From contig JAPDOI010000366.1 in assembly GCA_029168955.1 (NCBI GenBank), forward strand, positions 434,001 through 498,000: a stretch of 64,000 nt of DNA, in the 5' to 3' direction. Source of the stretch: Aplectana chamaeleonis (taxonomy: Eukaryota; Nematoda; Chromadorea; Rhabditida; Cosmocercidae). How positions within the stretch are numbered: the stretch's first letter is position 1; each line of letters starts with the position of its first letter. Position numbers and translations under genes: made by a program. The notes under the pieces are model-generated. The model was given only the letters and a program-made list of their open reading frames with translations. It was not told the origin of the DNA and made no database searches. Shown piece after piece: positions 31,601-44,531 of this stretch.

Positions 31601-34600
31601 GAGCTCCAACTTATGGTTCCCGGACAAAGCGCCGCGAAGCGGCGCTTTGGCCAGGTTTTCCTGATCGTGAGAGATTTAATTTGTTCAGAAAAGCCACAAA
31701 GTTTCCGGACAGAGCGCCGCGAAGCGCCTGAACCAGCTTATGGTTCCCGGACGCGAAGCGGCGCTTTGTCCAGGTTTTCCTGATCGTGAGATATTTAATT
31801 TGTTCAGAAAAGCCACACAGTTTCCGGGCAGAGCGCCGCGAAGCGCGCGAACCCCAGCTTATGGTTCCCGGACGCGAAGCGGCGCTTTGGCCAGCCAGTT
31901 TTCCTGATCGTGAGAGATTTAATTTGTTCACAAAAGCCACAAAGTTTCCGAACAGAGCGCCGCGAAGCGTACGAACCAACTTATGGTTCCCGGACAAAGC
32001 GCCGCGAAGCGCGCGCTTTGGCCGAAGGTTTTCTGATCGTGAGAGATTTAATTTGTTCAGAAAAGCCACACAGTTTCCGGACAGAGCGCCGCGAAGCGCC
32101 AGAACCTCAACTTATGGTTCCCGGACAAAGCGCCGCGAAGCGGCGCTTTGGCCAGGTTTTCCTGATCGTGAGATATTTAATTTGTTCAGAAAAGCCACAA
32201 AGTTTCTGGACAGAGCGCCGCGAAGCGCGCGAACCCCCGGCTTATGGTTCCCGGACAAAGCGCCGCGAAGCGCGCACTGCCGGTGTTTTCCTGATCGTGA
32301 GAGATTTAATTTGTTCACAAAAGCCACAAAGTTTCCGAACAGAGCGCCGCGAAGCGCCGAACCCAACTTATGGTTTCCGGACAGAGCGCCGCGAAGCGCT
32401 GCTTTGGCCGGTGTTTTCCTGATCGTGAGAGATTTAATTTGTTCAGAAAAAGCCACAAAGTTTCCGGACAGAGCGCCGCGAAGCACGAACCTTCCCCCCG
32501 GCTTATGGTTCCCGGACAAAGCGCCGCGAAGCGCTTTGGCCGGTTTTCCTGATCGTGAGAGATTTAATTTGTTCAGAAAAGCCACAAAGTTTCCGGACAG
32601 AGCGCCGCGAAGCGGCCTGAACCTCCCAACTTATGGTTCCCGGACAAAGCGCCGCGAAGCGGCGCTTCAGGCGGTTGTTTTCCTGATCGTGAGAGATTTA
32701 ATTTGTTCAGAAAAGCCACAAAGTTTCCGGACAGAGCGCCGCGAATGCGGCGCGAACCCCACTCCCGGCTTATGGTTCCCGGACAAAGCGCCGCGAAGCG
32801 CGCTGGCCGGTGTTTTCCTGATCGTGAGAGATTTAATTTGTTCAGAAAAGCCACAAAGTTTCCGGAACAGAGCGCCGCGAAGCGGCGCGAACCCCAGGCT
32901 TATGGTTCCCAGACAAAGCGCCGCGAAGCGCGCCAGTTTCTGATCGTGAGATTTAATTTGTTCCCGGAGCCACAAAGTTTCCGGACAGAGCGCCGCGAAG
33001 CGGCGCGAACCCAACTTATGGTTCCCAGACAAAGCGCCGCGAAGCGGCGCTTTGTCCGAGGTTTTCCTGATCGTGAGATATTTAATTTGTTCAGAAAATC
33101 CACAAAGTTTTCGGACAGAGCGCCGCGAAGCGGCGCGAACCCCCCGGCTTATGGTTCCCGGACGCGAAGCAGCGCTTTGGCCGGTGTTTTCCTGATCGTG
33201 AGAGATTTAATTTGTTCAGAAAAGCCACACGGTTTCCGAACAGAGCGCCGCGAAGCGGCGCGAACCCTCCGTCTTATGGTTCCCAGACAAAGCGCCGCGA
33301 AGCGGTGCTTTGCCCAGGTTTTCCTGATCGTGAGAGATTTAATTTGTTCAGAAAAGCCACACAGTTTCCGAACAGAGCGCCGCGAAGCGGCGCGAACCCT
33401 CCGTCTTATGGTTCCCAGACAAAGCGCCGCGAAGCGGTGCTTTGGCCGAGGTTTTCCTGATCGTGAGATATTTAATTTGTTCAGAAAAGCCACAAAGTTT
33501 CCGGACAGAGCGCCGCGAAGCGGCGCGAACCCCCCGGCTTATGGTTCCCGGACGCGAAGCAGCGCTTTGGCCGGTGTTTTCCTGATCGTGAGAGATTTAA
33601 TTTGTTCACAAAAGCCACAAAGTTTCCGAACAGAGCGCCGCGAAGCGGCGCGAACCCCCAGGCTTATGGTTCCCAGACAAAGCGCCGCGAAGCGGCGCTT
33701 TGTCCGAGGTTTTCCTGATCGTGAGATATTTAATTTGTTCAGAAAAGCCACAAAGTTTCTGGACAGAGCGCCGCGAAGCGCGCGCTTTGGTTCCGGACAA
33801 AGCGGGTTTTCCTGATCGTGAGAGATTTAATTTGTTCACAAAGCCACAAAGTTTCGAGCGCCCACAAAGAGCGAAGCGCTTTGCAGCCGAGGTTTTCCTG
33901 ATCGTGAGAGATTTAATTTGTTCAGAAAAGCCACACAAGTTTCCGGACAGAGCGCCGCGAAGCGCTGAACCAACTTATGGTTTCCCGGACAAAGCGCCGC
34001 GAAGCCTTGCCTTTGTAATTCCTGATCGTGAGAGATTTAATTTGTTCAGAAAAGCCACAAAGTTTCCGGACAGAGCGCCGCGAAGCGGCGCGAACCCCCG
34101 GCTTATGGTTCCCGGACGAAGCGGCGCTTTGGCCGGTGTTTTCCTGATCGTGAGAGATTTAATTTGTTCAGAAAAGCCACAAAGTTTCCGGACAGAGCGC
34201 CGCGAAGCGCGAACCCCAGGCTTATGGTTCCCGGACAAAGCGCCGCGAAGCGCGCTTTGCCAGGTTTTCCTGATCGTGAGAGATTTAATTTGTTCAGAAA
34301 AGCCACAAAGTTTCCGGACAGAGCGCCGCGAAGCGGCGCAGGCCCCCCGGCTTATGGTTCCCGGACAAAGCGCCGCGAAGCGCGCTGGCCAGGTTTTCCT
34401 GATCGTGAGAGATTTAATTTGTTCAGAAAAGCCACAAAGTTTCCGGACAGAGCGCCGCGAAGCGCGCAGAACCCCGGCTTATGGTTCCCGGACAAAGCGC
34501 CGCGAAGCGGCGGCTTTGGCCAGGTTTTCCTGATCGTGAGATATATAATTTGTTCAGAAAAGCCACAAAGTTTCCGGACAGAGCGCCGCGAAGCGGCGCG

Positions 34601-37600
34601 AACCCCAACTTATGGTTCCCGGACAAAGCGCCGCGAAGCGGCGCTTTGCCGGTGTTTTCCTGATCGTGAGATATTTAATTTGTTCAGAAAAGCCACAAAG
34701 TTTCTGGACAGAGCGCCGCGAAGCGGCGCGAACCCCTCCCCGGCTTATGGTTCCCGGACAAAGCGCCGCGAAGCAGCGCTTTGGCCGGTGTTTTCCTGAT
34801 CGTGAGAGATTTAATTTGTTCAGAAAAGCCACACAGTTTCCGAACAGAGCGCCGCGAAGCGGCGCTGAACCCCAGGCTTATGGTTCCCGGACAAAGCGCC
34901 GCGAAGCGGCGCTGGCCCGGAGGTTTTCCTGATCGTGAGATATTTTGAATTTGTTCAGAAAAGCCACAAAGTTTCCGGACAGAGCGCCGCGAAGCGCGCG
35001 AACCCTCCAGCTTATGGTTTCCGGACAAAGCGCCGCGAAGCGGCGCTTTGGCCGGGGTTTTCCTGATCATGAGAGATTTAATTTGTTCAGAAAAGCTACA
35101 AAGTTTCCGGACAGAGCGCCGCGAAGCGGCGCGAACCCCCCGGCTTATGGTTCCCGGACGCGAAGCGGCGCTTTGGCCGGTGTTTTCCTGATCGTGAGAG
35201 ATTTAATTTGTTCAGAAAAGCCACAAAGTTTCTGGACAGAGCGCCGCGAAGGGGCGCGAACCCCTCCCCGGCTTATGGTTCCCGGACAAAGCGCCGCGAA
35301 GCGCTTTGCTGGCCGAGGTTTTCCTGATCGTGAGAGATTTAATTTGTTCAGAAAAGCCACAAAGTTTCCGGACAGAGCGCCGCGAAGCGCGCGAACCCCA
35401 GCTTATGTTTCCCGGACAAAGCGCCGCGAAGCGGCGCTTTGGCCGGGGTTTGCCTGATCGTAAGACATTTAATTTGTTCAGAAAAGCCACAAAGTTTCCG
35501 GAAAGAGCGCCGCGAAGCGGCGCCAACCCCCGGCTTATGGTTCCCGGACAAAGCGCCGCGAAGCTTTGTCCGAGGTTTTCCTGATCGTGAGATATTTAAT
35601 TTGTTCAGAAAAGCCACAAAGTTTCCGGACAGAGCGCCGCGAAGCAGCGCGAACCCCGGCTTATGGTTCCCGGACAAAGCGCCGCGAAGCGCGCTTTGGC
35701 CGGTGTTTTCTTGATAGTGAGAGATTTAACTTGTTCAGAAAAGCCACAAAGTTCCCGAACAGAGCGCCGCGAAGCGGCGCAGAACCCCGGCTTATGGTTC
35801 CCGGACAAAGCGCCGCGAAGCGCTTTGCCGGTGTTTTCCTGATCGTGAGAGATTTAATTTGTTCACAAAGCCACAAAGTTTCCGAACAGAGCGCCGCGAA
35901 GCGTACGAACCCCGCTTATGGTTCCCGGACAAACGCGAAGCGCGCTTTGGAGTTTTCCTGATCGTGAGAGATTTAATTTGTTCAGAAAAGCCACAAAGTT
36001 TCCGGACAGAGCGCCGCCTTATGGTTCCCGGACAAAGCGCCGCGAAGCGCGCTTTGGCCGAGGTTTTCCTGATCGTGAGAGATTTAATTTGTTCAGAAAA
36101 GCCACAAAGTTTCCGGACAGAGCGCCGCGAAGCGGCGCGAACCCCGGCTTATGGTTCCCGGACGCGAAGCGGCGCTTTGGCCGGTGTTTTCCTGATCGTG
36201 AGAGATTTAATTTGTTCAGAAAAGCCACAAAGTTTCCGGACAGAGCGCCGCGAAGCGGCGCGAACCCCCTCCCGGCTTATGGTTCCCGGACAAAGCGCCG
36301 CGAAGCGCATGAGAGTTTTCCTGATCGTGAGATTTAATTTGTTCAGAAAAGCCACAAAGTTTCCGGACAGAGCGCCGCGAAGCGGCGCGAACCCCAGCTT
36401 ATGGTTCCCGGACGCGAAGCGGCGCAGCCGGGTTTTCCTGATCGTGAGAGATTTAATTTCTTCAGAAAAGCCACAAAGTTTGCGGACAGAGCGCCGCGAA
36501 GCGGCGCGAACCCCCCAGCTTATGGTTCCCGGACAAAGCGCCGCGAAGCGGCTCTTTGGCAGGGGTTTTCCTGATCGTGAGAGATTTAATTTCTTCAGAA
36601 AAGGCACAAAGTTTCTGGACAGAGCGCCGCGATGCGGCGCGAACCCCTTCCCCTCCCGGCTTATGGTTCCCGGCCAAGCGCCGCGAAGCGGTGTTTCCCG
36701 GCTTAATTTGTTCCCGGAGCCACAAAGTTTCCGGAAAGAGCGCCGCGAAGCGGCGCGAACCCAGGCTTATGGTTCCCGGACAAGCGAAGCGAAGCGCTTT
36801 GGCCGGTGTTTTCCTGATCGTGAGAGATTTAATTTGTTCAGAAAAGCCACAAAGTTTCCGGAACAGAGCGCCGCGAAGCGGCGCGAACTCCCCGGCTTAT
36901 GGTTCCCGGACAAAGCGCCGCGAAGCGGCGCTTTGTCCGGGGTTTTCCTGATCGTGAGATATTTAATTTGTTCAGAAAAGCCACAAAGTTTCTGGACAGA
37001 GCGCCGCGAAGCGCGCGAACCCCGGCTTATGGTTCCCGGACGCGAAGCGGCGCTTTGGCCGGTGTTTTCCTGATCGTGAGAGATTTAATTTGTTCAGAAA
37101 AGCCACACAGTTTCCGAACAGAGCGCCGCGAAGCGCCTGAACCCCCGGCTTATGGTTCCCGGACGCGAAGCGGCGCTTTGGCCGGTGTTTTCCTGATCGT
37201 GAGAGATTTATTTTGTTCACAAAAGCCACAAAGTTTCCGAACAGAGCGCCGCGAAGCGGCGCGAACCCCCCGGCTTATCGTTCCCGGACGCGAAGCGGCG
37301 CTTTGGCCGGTGTTTTCCTGATCGTGAGAGATTTAATTTGTTCAGAAAAGCCACAAAGTTTCCGAACAGAGCGCCGCGAAGCGCTGAACCCCAGCTTATG
37401 GTTCCCGGACGCGAAGCGGCGCTTTGTCCGAGGTTTTCCTGATCGTGAGATTTAATTTGTTCAGAAAAGCCACAAAGTTTCCGGACAGAGCGCCGCGAAG
37501 CGGCGCGAACCTCCCGGCTTATGGTTCCCGGACAAAGCGCCGCGAAGCGGCGCTTTGGCCAGGTTTTCCTGATCGTGAGAGATTTAATTTGTTCAGAAAA

Positions 37601-40600
37601 GCCACAAAGTTTCCGAACAGAGCGCCGCGAAGCGGCGCGAACCCCGGCTTATCGTTCCCGGACGCGAAGCGCCGCGAAGCGCGCCAGCCGGAAGTTTTCC
37701 TGATCGTGAGAGATTTAATTTGTTCACAAAAGCCACAAAGTTTCCGGACAGAGCGCCGCGAAGCGGCGCGAACCCCCCGGCTTATGGTTCCCGGACGCGA
37801 AGCGGCGCTTTGGCCGGTGTTTTCCTGATCGTGAGAGATTTAATTTGTTCAGAAAAGCCACAAAGTTTCCTTACAGAGCGCCGCGATGCGGCGCAGAACC
37901 CTTCCCCCTCCCGGCTTATGGTTCCCGGAGCCACAAAGTTTCCGGAAAGAGCGCCGCGAAGCGGCGCTTTGGCCGGGGTTTTCCTGATCGTGAGAGATTT
38001 AATTTGTTCAGAAAAGCCACAGTTCCCAGACAGAGCGCCGCGAAGCGGCGCGAACCCCCTGGCTTATGGTTCCCGGACAAAGCGCCGTGAAGCGGCGCGT
38101 TGGCCGTTGTTTTCCTGATCGTGAGAGATTTAATTTGTTCAGAAAAGCCACAAAGTTTCCTTACAGAGCGCCGCGATGCGGCGCGAACCCCCTTCCCCCC
38201 TCCCGGCTTATGGTTCCCGGCCAAAGCGCCGCGAAGCGGCCCCCGGCTTATGGTTCCCGGAGCCACAAAGTTTCCGGAAAGAGCGCCGCGAAGCGGCGCG
38301 AACCCCCAGGCTTATGGTTCCCAGACAAAGCGCCGCGAAGCGGCCCCCGGCTTATGGTTCCCGGAGCCACAAAGTTTCCGGAAAGAGCGCCGCGAAGCGG
38401 CGCGAACCCCCAGCTTATAGTTCCCGGACAAAGCGCCGCGAAGCGGCGCTTTGTCCGAGGTTTTCCTGATCGTGAGATATTTAATTTGTTCAGAAAAGCC
38501 ACAAAGTTTCTGGACAGAGCGCCGCGAAGCGGCGCGAACCCCAACTTATGGTTCCCGGACGCGAAGCGGCGCTTTGGCCGGTGTTTTCGTGATCGTGAGA
38601 GATTTAATTTGTTCAGAAAAGCCACACAGTTTCCGAACAGAGCGCCGCGAAGCGGCCCGAACCCTCCGTCTTATGGTTCCCAGACAAAGCGCCGCGAAGC
38701 GGTGCTTTGGCCGGGGTTTTCCTGATCGTGAGAGATTTAATTTGTTCACAAAAGCCACAAAGTTTCCGAACAGAGCGCCGCGAAGCGGCGCTAACCCCCA
38801 GGCTTATGGTTCCCAGACAAAGCGCCGCGAAGCGGCGCTTTGGCCGGGGTTTTCCTGATTGTGAGAGATTTAATTTGTTCACAAAAGCCACAAAGTTTCC
38901 GAACAGAGCGCCGCGAAGCGGCGCGAACCCCCAGGCTTATGGTTCCCGGACGCGAAGCGGCGCTTTGGCCGGTGTTTTCCTGATCGTGAGAGATTTAATT
39001 TGTTCACAAAAGCCACAAAGTTTCCGAACAGAGCGCCGCGAAGCGGCGCGAACCCCCCGGCTTATCGTTCCCGGACGCGAAGCGGCGCTTTGGTCTGGGT
39101 TTTTCTGATCGTGAGAGATTTAATTTGTTCAGAAAAGCCACAAAGTTTCTGGACAAAGCGCCGCGAAGCCACGCTTTGTCCGAGGTTTTCCTGATCGTGA
39201 GATATTTAATTTGTTCAGAAAAGCCACAAAGTTTCCGGACAGAGCGCCGCGAAGCGGCGCGAACCCCAACTTATGGTTCCCAGACGCGAAGCGGCGCTTT
39301 GGCCGGTGTTTTCCTGATCGTGAGAGATTTAATTTGTTCAGAAAAGCCACAAAGTTTCCGGACAGAGCGCCGCGATGCGGCGCGAACCCCTTCCCCCTCC
39401 CGGCTTATGGTTCCCGGAGCCACAAAGTTTGGGAAAGAAAGCGCGCGAAGCGGCGCTTTGGCCGAGGTTTTCCTGATCGTGAGAGATTTAATTTGTTCAG
39501 AAAGCCACAGTTTCCGGACAGAGCGCCGCGAAGCGGCGCGAACTCCCGGCTTATGGTTCCCGGACGCGAAGCGGCGCTTTGGCCGGTGTTTTCCTGATCG
39601 TGAGAGATTTAATTTGTTCAGAAAAGCCACAAAGTTTCCGAACAGAGCGCCGCGATGCGGCGCAGAACCCCTTCCCTCCTCGCCGGCTTATGGTTCCCGG
39701 ACCACGGCCGGAAAAGCGCCGCGAAGCGGCGACTTATGGTTCCCCGGCGGAATTCAGCCGTGAGAGATTTAATTTGTTCACAAAAGCCACAAAGTTTCCG
39801 AACAGAGCGCCGCGAAGCGGCGCGAACCCCCAGGCTTATGGTTCCCGGACGCGAAGCGGCGCTTTGTCCGAGGTTTTCCTGATCGTGAGATATTTGATTT
39901 GTTCAGAAAAGCCACAAAGTTTCTGGACAGAGCGCCGCGAAGCGGCCCGAACCCCCCGGCTTATGGTTCCCGGACGCGAAGCGGCGCTTTGTCCGAGGTT
40001 TTCCTGATCGTGAGATATTTAATTTGTTCAGAAAAGCCACAAAGTTTCCGAACAGAGCGCCGCGAAGCGGCGCGAACCCCCCGGCTTATCGTTCCCGGAC
40101 GCGAAGCGGCGCTTTGGCCGGTGTTTTCCTGATCGTGAGAGATTTAATTTGTTCACAAAAGCCACAAAGTTTCCGAACAGAGCGCCGCGAAGCGGCGCGA
40201 ACCCCCCGGCTTATCGTTCCCGGACGCGAAGCGGCGCTTTGGCCTGGGTTTTTCTGATCGTGAGAGATTTAATTTGTTCAGAAAAGCCACAAAGTTTCCG
40301 GACAGAGCGCCGCGAAGCGGCGCGAACCTCCCGGCTTATGGTTCCCAGACAAAGCGCCGCGAAGCGGCGCTTTGCCAGGTTTTCTGATCGTGAGAGATTT
40401 AATTTGTTCAGAAAGCCACAAAGTTTCCGAACAGAGCGCCGCGAAGCGGCGCGAAGCTTATGGTTCCCGGAGCGCCGCGAAGCGGCGCTTTGGCCGGTGT
40501 TTTCCTGATCGTGAGAGATTTAATTTGTTCACAAAAGCCACAAAGTTTCCGAACAGAGCGCCGCGAAGCGGTGCGAACCCCCCGGCTTATGGTTCCCAGA

Positions 40601-43600
40601 CGCGAAGCGGCGCTTTGGCCGGTGTTTTCCTGATCGTGAGAGATTTAATTTGTTCAGAAAAGCCACAAAGTTTCCTTACAGAGCGCCGCGATGCGGCGCG
40701 AACCCCCTTCCCCCCTCCCGGCTTATGGTTCCCGGAGCCACAAAGTTTCCGGAAAGAGCGCCGCGAAGCGGCGCTTAGGCCGGGGTTTTCCTGATCGTGA
40801 GAGATTTAATTTGTTCAGAAAAGCCACAGTTTCCGGACAGAGCGCCGCGAAGCGGCGCGAACCCCCCGGCTTATGGTTCCCGGACGCGAAGCGGCGCTTT
40901 GGCCGGTGTTTTCCTGATCGTGAGAGATTTAATTTGTTCAGAAAAGCCACAAAGTTTCCTTACAGAGCGCCGCGATGCGGCGCGAACCCCCTTCCCCCCT
41001 CCCGGCTTATGGTTCCCGGCCAAAGCGCCGCGAAGCGGCCCCCGGCTTATGGTTCCCGGAGCCACAAAGTTTCCGGAAAGAGCGCCGCGAAGCGGCGCGA
41101 ACCCCCAGGCTTATGGTTCCCAGACAAAGCGCCGCGAAGCGGCCCCCGGCTTATGGTTCCCGGAGCCACAAAGTTTCCGGAAAGAGCGCCGCGAAGCGGC
41201 GCGAACCCCCAGCTTATAGTTCCCGGACAAAGCGCCGCGAAGCGGCGCTTTGTCCGAGGTTTTCCTGATCGTGAGATATTTAATTTGTTCAGAAAAGCCA
41301 CAAAGTTTCTGGACAGAGCGCCGCGAAGCGGCGCGAACCCCCCGGCTTATGGTTCCCGGACGCGAAGCGGCGCTTTGGCCGGTGTTTTCCTGATCGTGAG
41401 AGATTTAATTTGTTCAGAAAAGCCACACAGTTTCCGAACAGAGCGCCGCGAAGCGGCGCGAACCCTCCGTCTTATGGTTCCCAGACAAAGCGCCGCGAAG
41501 CGGTGCTTTGGCCGGGGTTTTCCTGATCGTGAGAGATTTAATTTGTTCAGAAAAGCCACACAGTTTCCGAACAGAGCGCCGCGAAGCGGCGCGAACCCTC
41601 CGTCTTATGGTTCCCAGACAAAGCGCCGCGAAGCGGTGCTTTGGCCGAGGTTTTCCTGATCGTGAGATATTTAATTTGTTCAGAAAAGCCACAAAGTTTC
41701 CGGACAGAGCGCCGCGAAGCGGCGCGAACCCCCCGGCTTATGGTTCCCGGACGCGAAGCAGCGCTTTCGCCGGTGTTTTCCTGATCGTGAGAGATTTAAT
41801 TTGTTCACAAAAGCCACAAAGTTTCCGAACAGAGCGCCGCGAAGCGCGCAGACAGGCTTATGGTTCCCAGACAAAGCGCCGCGAAGCGGCGCTTTGTCCG
41901 AGGTTTTCCTGATCGTGAGATATTTGATTTGTTCAGAAAAGCCACAAAGTTTCTGGACAGAGCGCCGCGAAGCGGCGCTTTGGCCGGGGTTTTCCTGATC
42001 GTGAGAGATTTAATTTGTTCACAAAAGCCACAAAGTTTCCGAACAGAGCGCCCACAAAGTTTCTGGACAGAGCGCCGCGAAGCGGCGCTTAGGCCGGGGT
42101 TTTCCTGATCGTGAGAGATTTAATTTGTTCAGAAAAGCCACAGTTTCCGGACAGAGCGCCGCGAAGCGGCGCGAACCCCCCGGCTTATGGTTCCCGGACG
42201 CGAAGCGGCGCTTTGGCCGGTGTTTTCCTGATCGTGAGAGATTTAATTTGTTCAGAAAAGCCACAAAGTTTCCTTACAGAGCGCCGCGATGCGGCGCGAA
42301 CCCCCTTCCCCCCTCCCGGCTTATGGTTCCCGGCCAAAGCGCCGCGAAGCGGCCCCCGGCTTATGGTTCCCGGAGCCACAAAGTTTCCGGAAAGAGCGCC
42401 GCGAAGCGGCGCGAACCCCCAGGCTTATGGTTCCCAGACAAAGCGCCGCGAAGCGGCGCTTTGTCCGAGGTTTTCCTGATCGTGAGATATTTAATTTGTT
42501 CAGAAAAGCCACAAAGTTTCTGGACAGAGCGCCGCGAAGCGGCGCTTAGGCCGGGGTTTTCCTGATCGTGAGAGATTTAATTTGTTCAGAAAAGCCACAC
42601 AGTTTCCGAACAGAGCGCCGCGAAGCGGCGCGAACCCTCCGTCTTATGGTTCCCAGACAAAGCGCCGCGAAGCGGCGCTTTGTCCGAGGTTTTCCTGATC
42701 GTGAGATATTTGATTTGTTCAGAAAAGCCACAAAGTTTCTGGACAGAGCGCCGCGAAGCGGCGCTTAGGCCGGGGTTTTCCTGATCGTGAGAGATTTAAT
42801 TTGTTCAGAAAAGCCACAGTTTCCGGACAGAGCGCCGCGAAGCGGCGCGAACCTCCCGGCTTATGGTTCCCAGACAAAGCGCCGCGAAGCGGCGCTTGGC
42901 CAGGTTTTTCTGATCGTGAGAGATTTAATTTGTTCACAAAAGCCACAAAGTTTCCGAACAGAGCGCCCACAAAGTTTCTGGACAGAGCGCCGCGAAGCGG
43001 CGCTTAGGCCGGGGTTTTCCTGATCGTGAGAGATTTAATTTGTTCAGAAAAGCCACAGTTTCCGGACAGAGCGCCGCGAAGCGGCGCGAACCCCCCGGCT
43101 TATGGTTCCCGGACGCGAAGCGGCGCTTTGGCCGGTGTTTTCCTGATCGTGAGAGATTTAATTTGTTCAGAAAAGCCACAAAGTTTCCTTACAGAGCGCC
43201 GCGATGCGGCGCGAACCCCCTTCCCCCCTCACGGCTTATGGTTCCCGGCCAAAGCGCCGCGAAGCGGCCCCCGGCTTATGGTTCCCGGAGCCACAAAGTT
43301 TCCGGAAAGAGCGCCGCGAAGCGGCGCGAACCCCCCGGCTTACAGTTCCCGGACAAAGCGCCGCGTAGCGGCGCTTTGTCCGAGGTTTTCCTGATCGTGA
43401 GATATTTAATTTGTTCAGAAAAGCCACAAAGTTTCTGGACAGAGCGCCGCGAAGCGGCGCGAACCCCCCGGCTTATGGTTCCCGGACGCGAAGCGGCGCT
43501 CTGGCCGGTGTTTTCCTGATCGTGAGAGATTTAATTTGTTCAGAAAAGCCACACAGTTTCCGAACAGAGCGCCGCGAAGCGGCGCGAACCCCCCGGCTTA

Positions 43601-44355
43601 TCGTTCCCGGACGCGAAGCGGCGCTTTGGCCGGTGTTTTCCTGATCGTGAGAGATTTAATTTGTTCACAAAAGCCACAAAGTTTCCGAACAGAGCGCCGC
43701 GAAGCGGTGCGACCCCCCCGGCTTATGGTTCCCAGACAAAGCGCCGCGATGCGGCGCTTTGGCCTGGGTTTTTCTGATCGTGAGAGATTTAATTTGTTCA
43801 GAAAAGCCACAAAGTTTCCGGCCGGGGTTTTCCTGATCATGAGAGATTTAATTTGTTCAGAAAAGCCACAAAGTTTCCGGACAGAGCGCCGCGAAGCGGC
43901 GCGAACCTCCCGGCTTATGGTTCCCGGACAAAGCGCCGCGAAGCGGCGCTTTGGCCGGGGTTTTCCTGATCGTGAGAGATTTAATTTATTCAGAAAAGCC
44001 ACAAAGTTTCCGGACAGAGCGCCGCGAAGCGGCGCGAACCCCCCGGCTTATCGTTCCCGGACGCGAAGCGGCGCTTTGGCCGGTGTTTTCCTGATCGTGA
44101 GAGATTTAATTTGTTCACAAAAGCCACAAAGTTTCCGAACAGAGCGCCGCGAAGCGGTGCGAACCCCCCGGCTTATGGTTCCCAGACAAAGCGCCGCGAT
44201 GCTGCGCTTTGGCCTGGGTTTTTCTTATCGTGAGAGATTTAATTTGTTCAGAAAAGCCACAAAGTTTCCGGCCGGGGTTTTCCTGATCGTGAGAGATTTA
44301 ATTTGTTCAGAAAAGCCACAAAGTTTCCGGACAGAGCGCCGCGAAGCGGCGCGAA
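31601..44355. repeat. Satellite subfamily 2 block with higher-order structure
   Basis: Units carry CTGATCGTGAGAGATTT, TTTGTTCAGAAAAGCC and mostly CACAAAGTTTCC. The hairpin is usually the full 17-mer GCGCCGCGAAGCGGCGC. Rearranged units recur as blocks: about 38103-38570 reappears at about 40902-41370 without visible difference. A block near 40797 recurs near 42111 and 43026. A ~445-bp block near 43655 recurs near 44100. Confidence 0.85.
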
Positions 44356-44368
44356 CCCCCCCCCCCCC
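44356..44368. repeat. Poly-C run ending the satellite
   Basis: Thirteen C residues extend the normal CCCC of a final, truncated unit. Non-satellite sequence starts immediately after. Confidence 0.9.
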
Positions 44369-44406
44369 GCGAGCTTTCAGTAATCGCTTCTCGCGAAGAG
44401 AATAAG

Positions 44407-44531
44407 GTGGCATCTAGAGTTCTGCGAGTTGCGACAATGGTAAGAAATGAAGGGTAGCTACAACGCTTCGTAGCTGCCCTTTGTTCCCTTACATTGTCGC
44501 AACTCGCAGCTCGCAGAACTCTAGATGCCAC
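44407..44531. mobile_element. Foldback element at the right edge of the satellite
   Basis: GTGGCATCTAGAGTTCTGCG (44407) pairs with the inverse sequence ending at 44531. The arms continue through TTGCGACAATG and GTAGCTAC to a small loop near 44463-44470. The right arm has an extra CTGCGAG heptamer. Total length is about 125 bp and there is no coding content. Confidence 0.8.

Larger units (their letters stand above)
16374..44355. repeat. Satellite array, ~125-bp unit, about 28 kb, two hairpins per unit
   Basis: A head-to-tail array with a unit of roughly 115-132 bp and no interruption by other elements. One unit reads: a conserved segment with TTTAATTCGTTC or TTTAATTTGTTC; GCCACA.AGTTTCCGGACAG; hairpin core 1 (AGCGCCGCGAAGCG); a variable spacer with GAACC..CTTATGG; TTCCCGGACAA; hairpin core 2; then TTTGGCC and TTTTCCTGA. 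The copy number of about 220 comes from dividing array length by the observed period. The array generates many long open frames in both strands because indels move between frames, but no protein family is recognisable. Confidence 0.95.

Noticed and set aside
35859..37073. Open frames of up to ~400 codons inside the satellite (for example 35859-37073, 30067-31278, 31786-32943)
   Set aside because: They are translations of the repeat. Several overlap in other frames and both strands, they drift between peptide versions at indels, and they show no domain. No support for coding.
16374..44355. CRISPR array
   Set aside because: Units are contiguous ~125-bp monomers without unique spacers, and the context is eukaryotic with no cas genes.
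16374..44355. Programmed rRNA or tRNA gene cluster because of the strong hairpins
   Set aside because: The hairpins are too short and isolated. No tRNA cloverleaf or rRNA-like sequence could be built from a unit.
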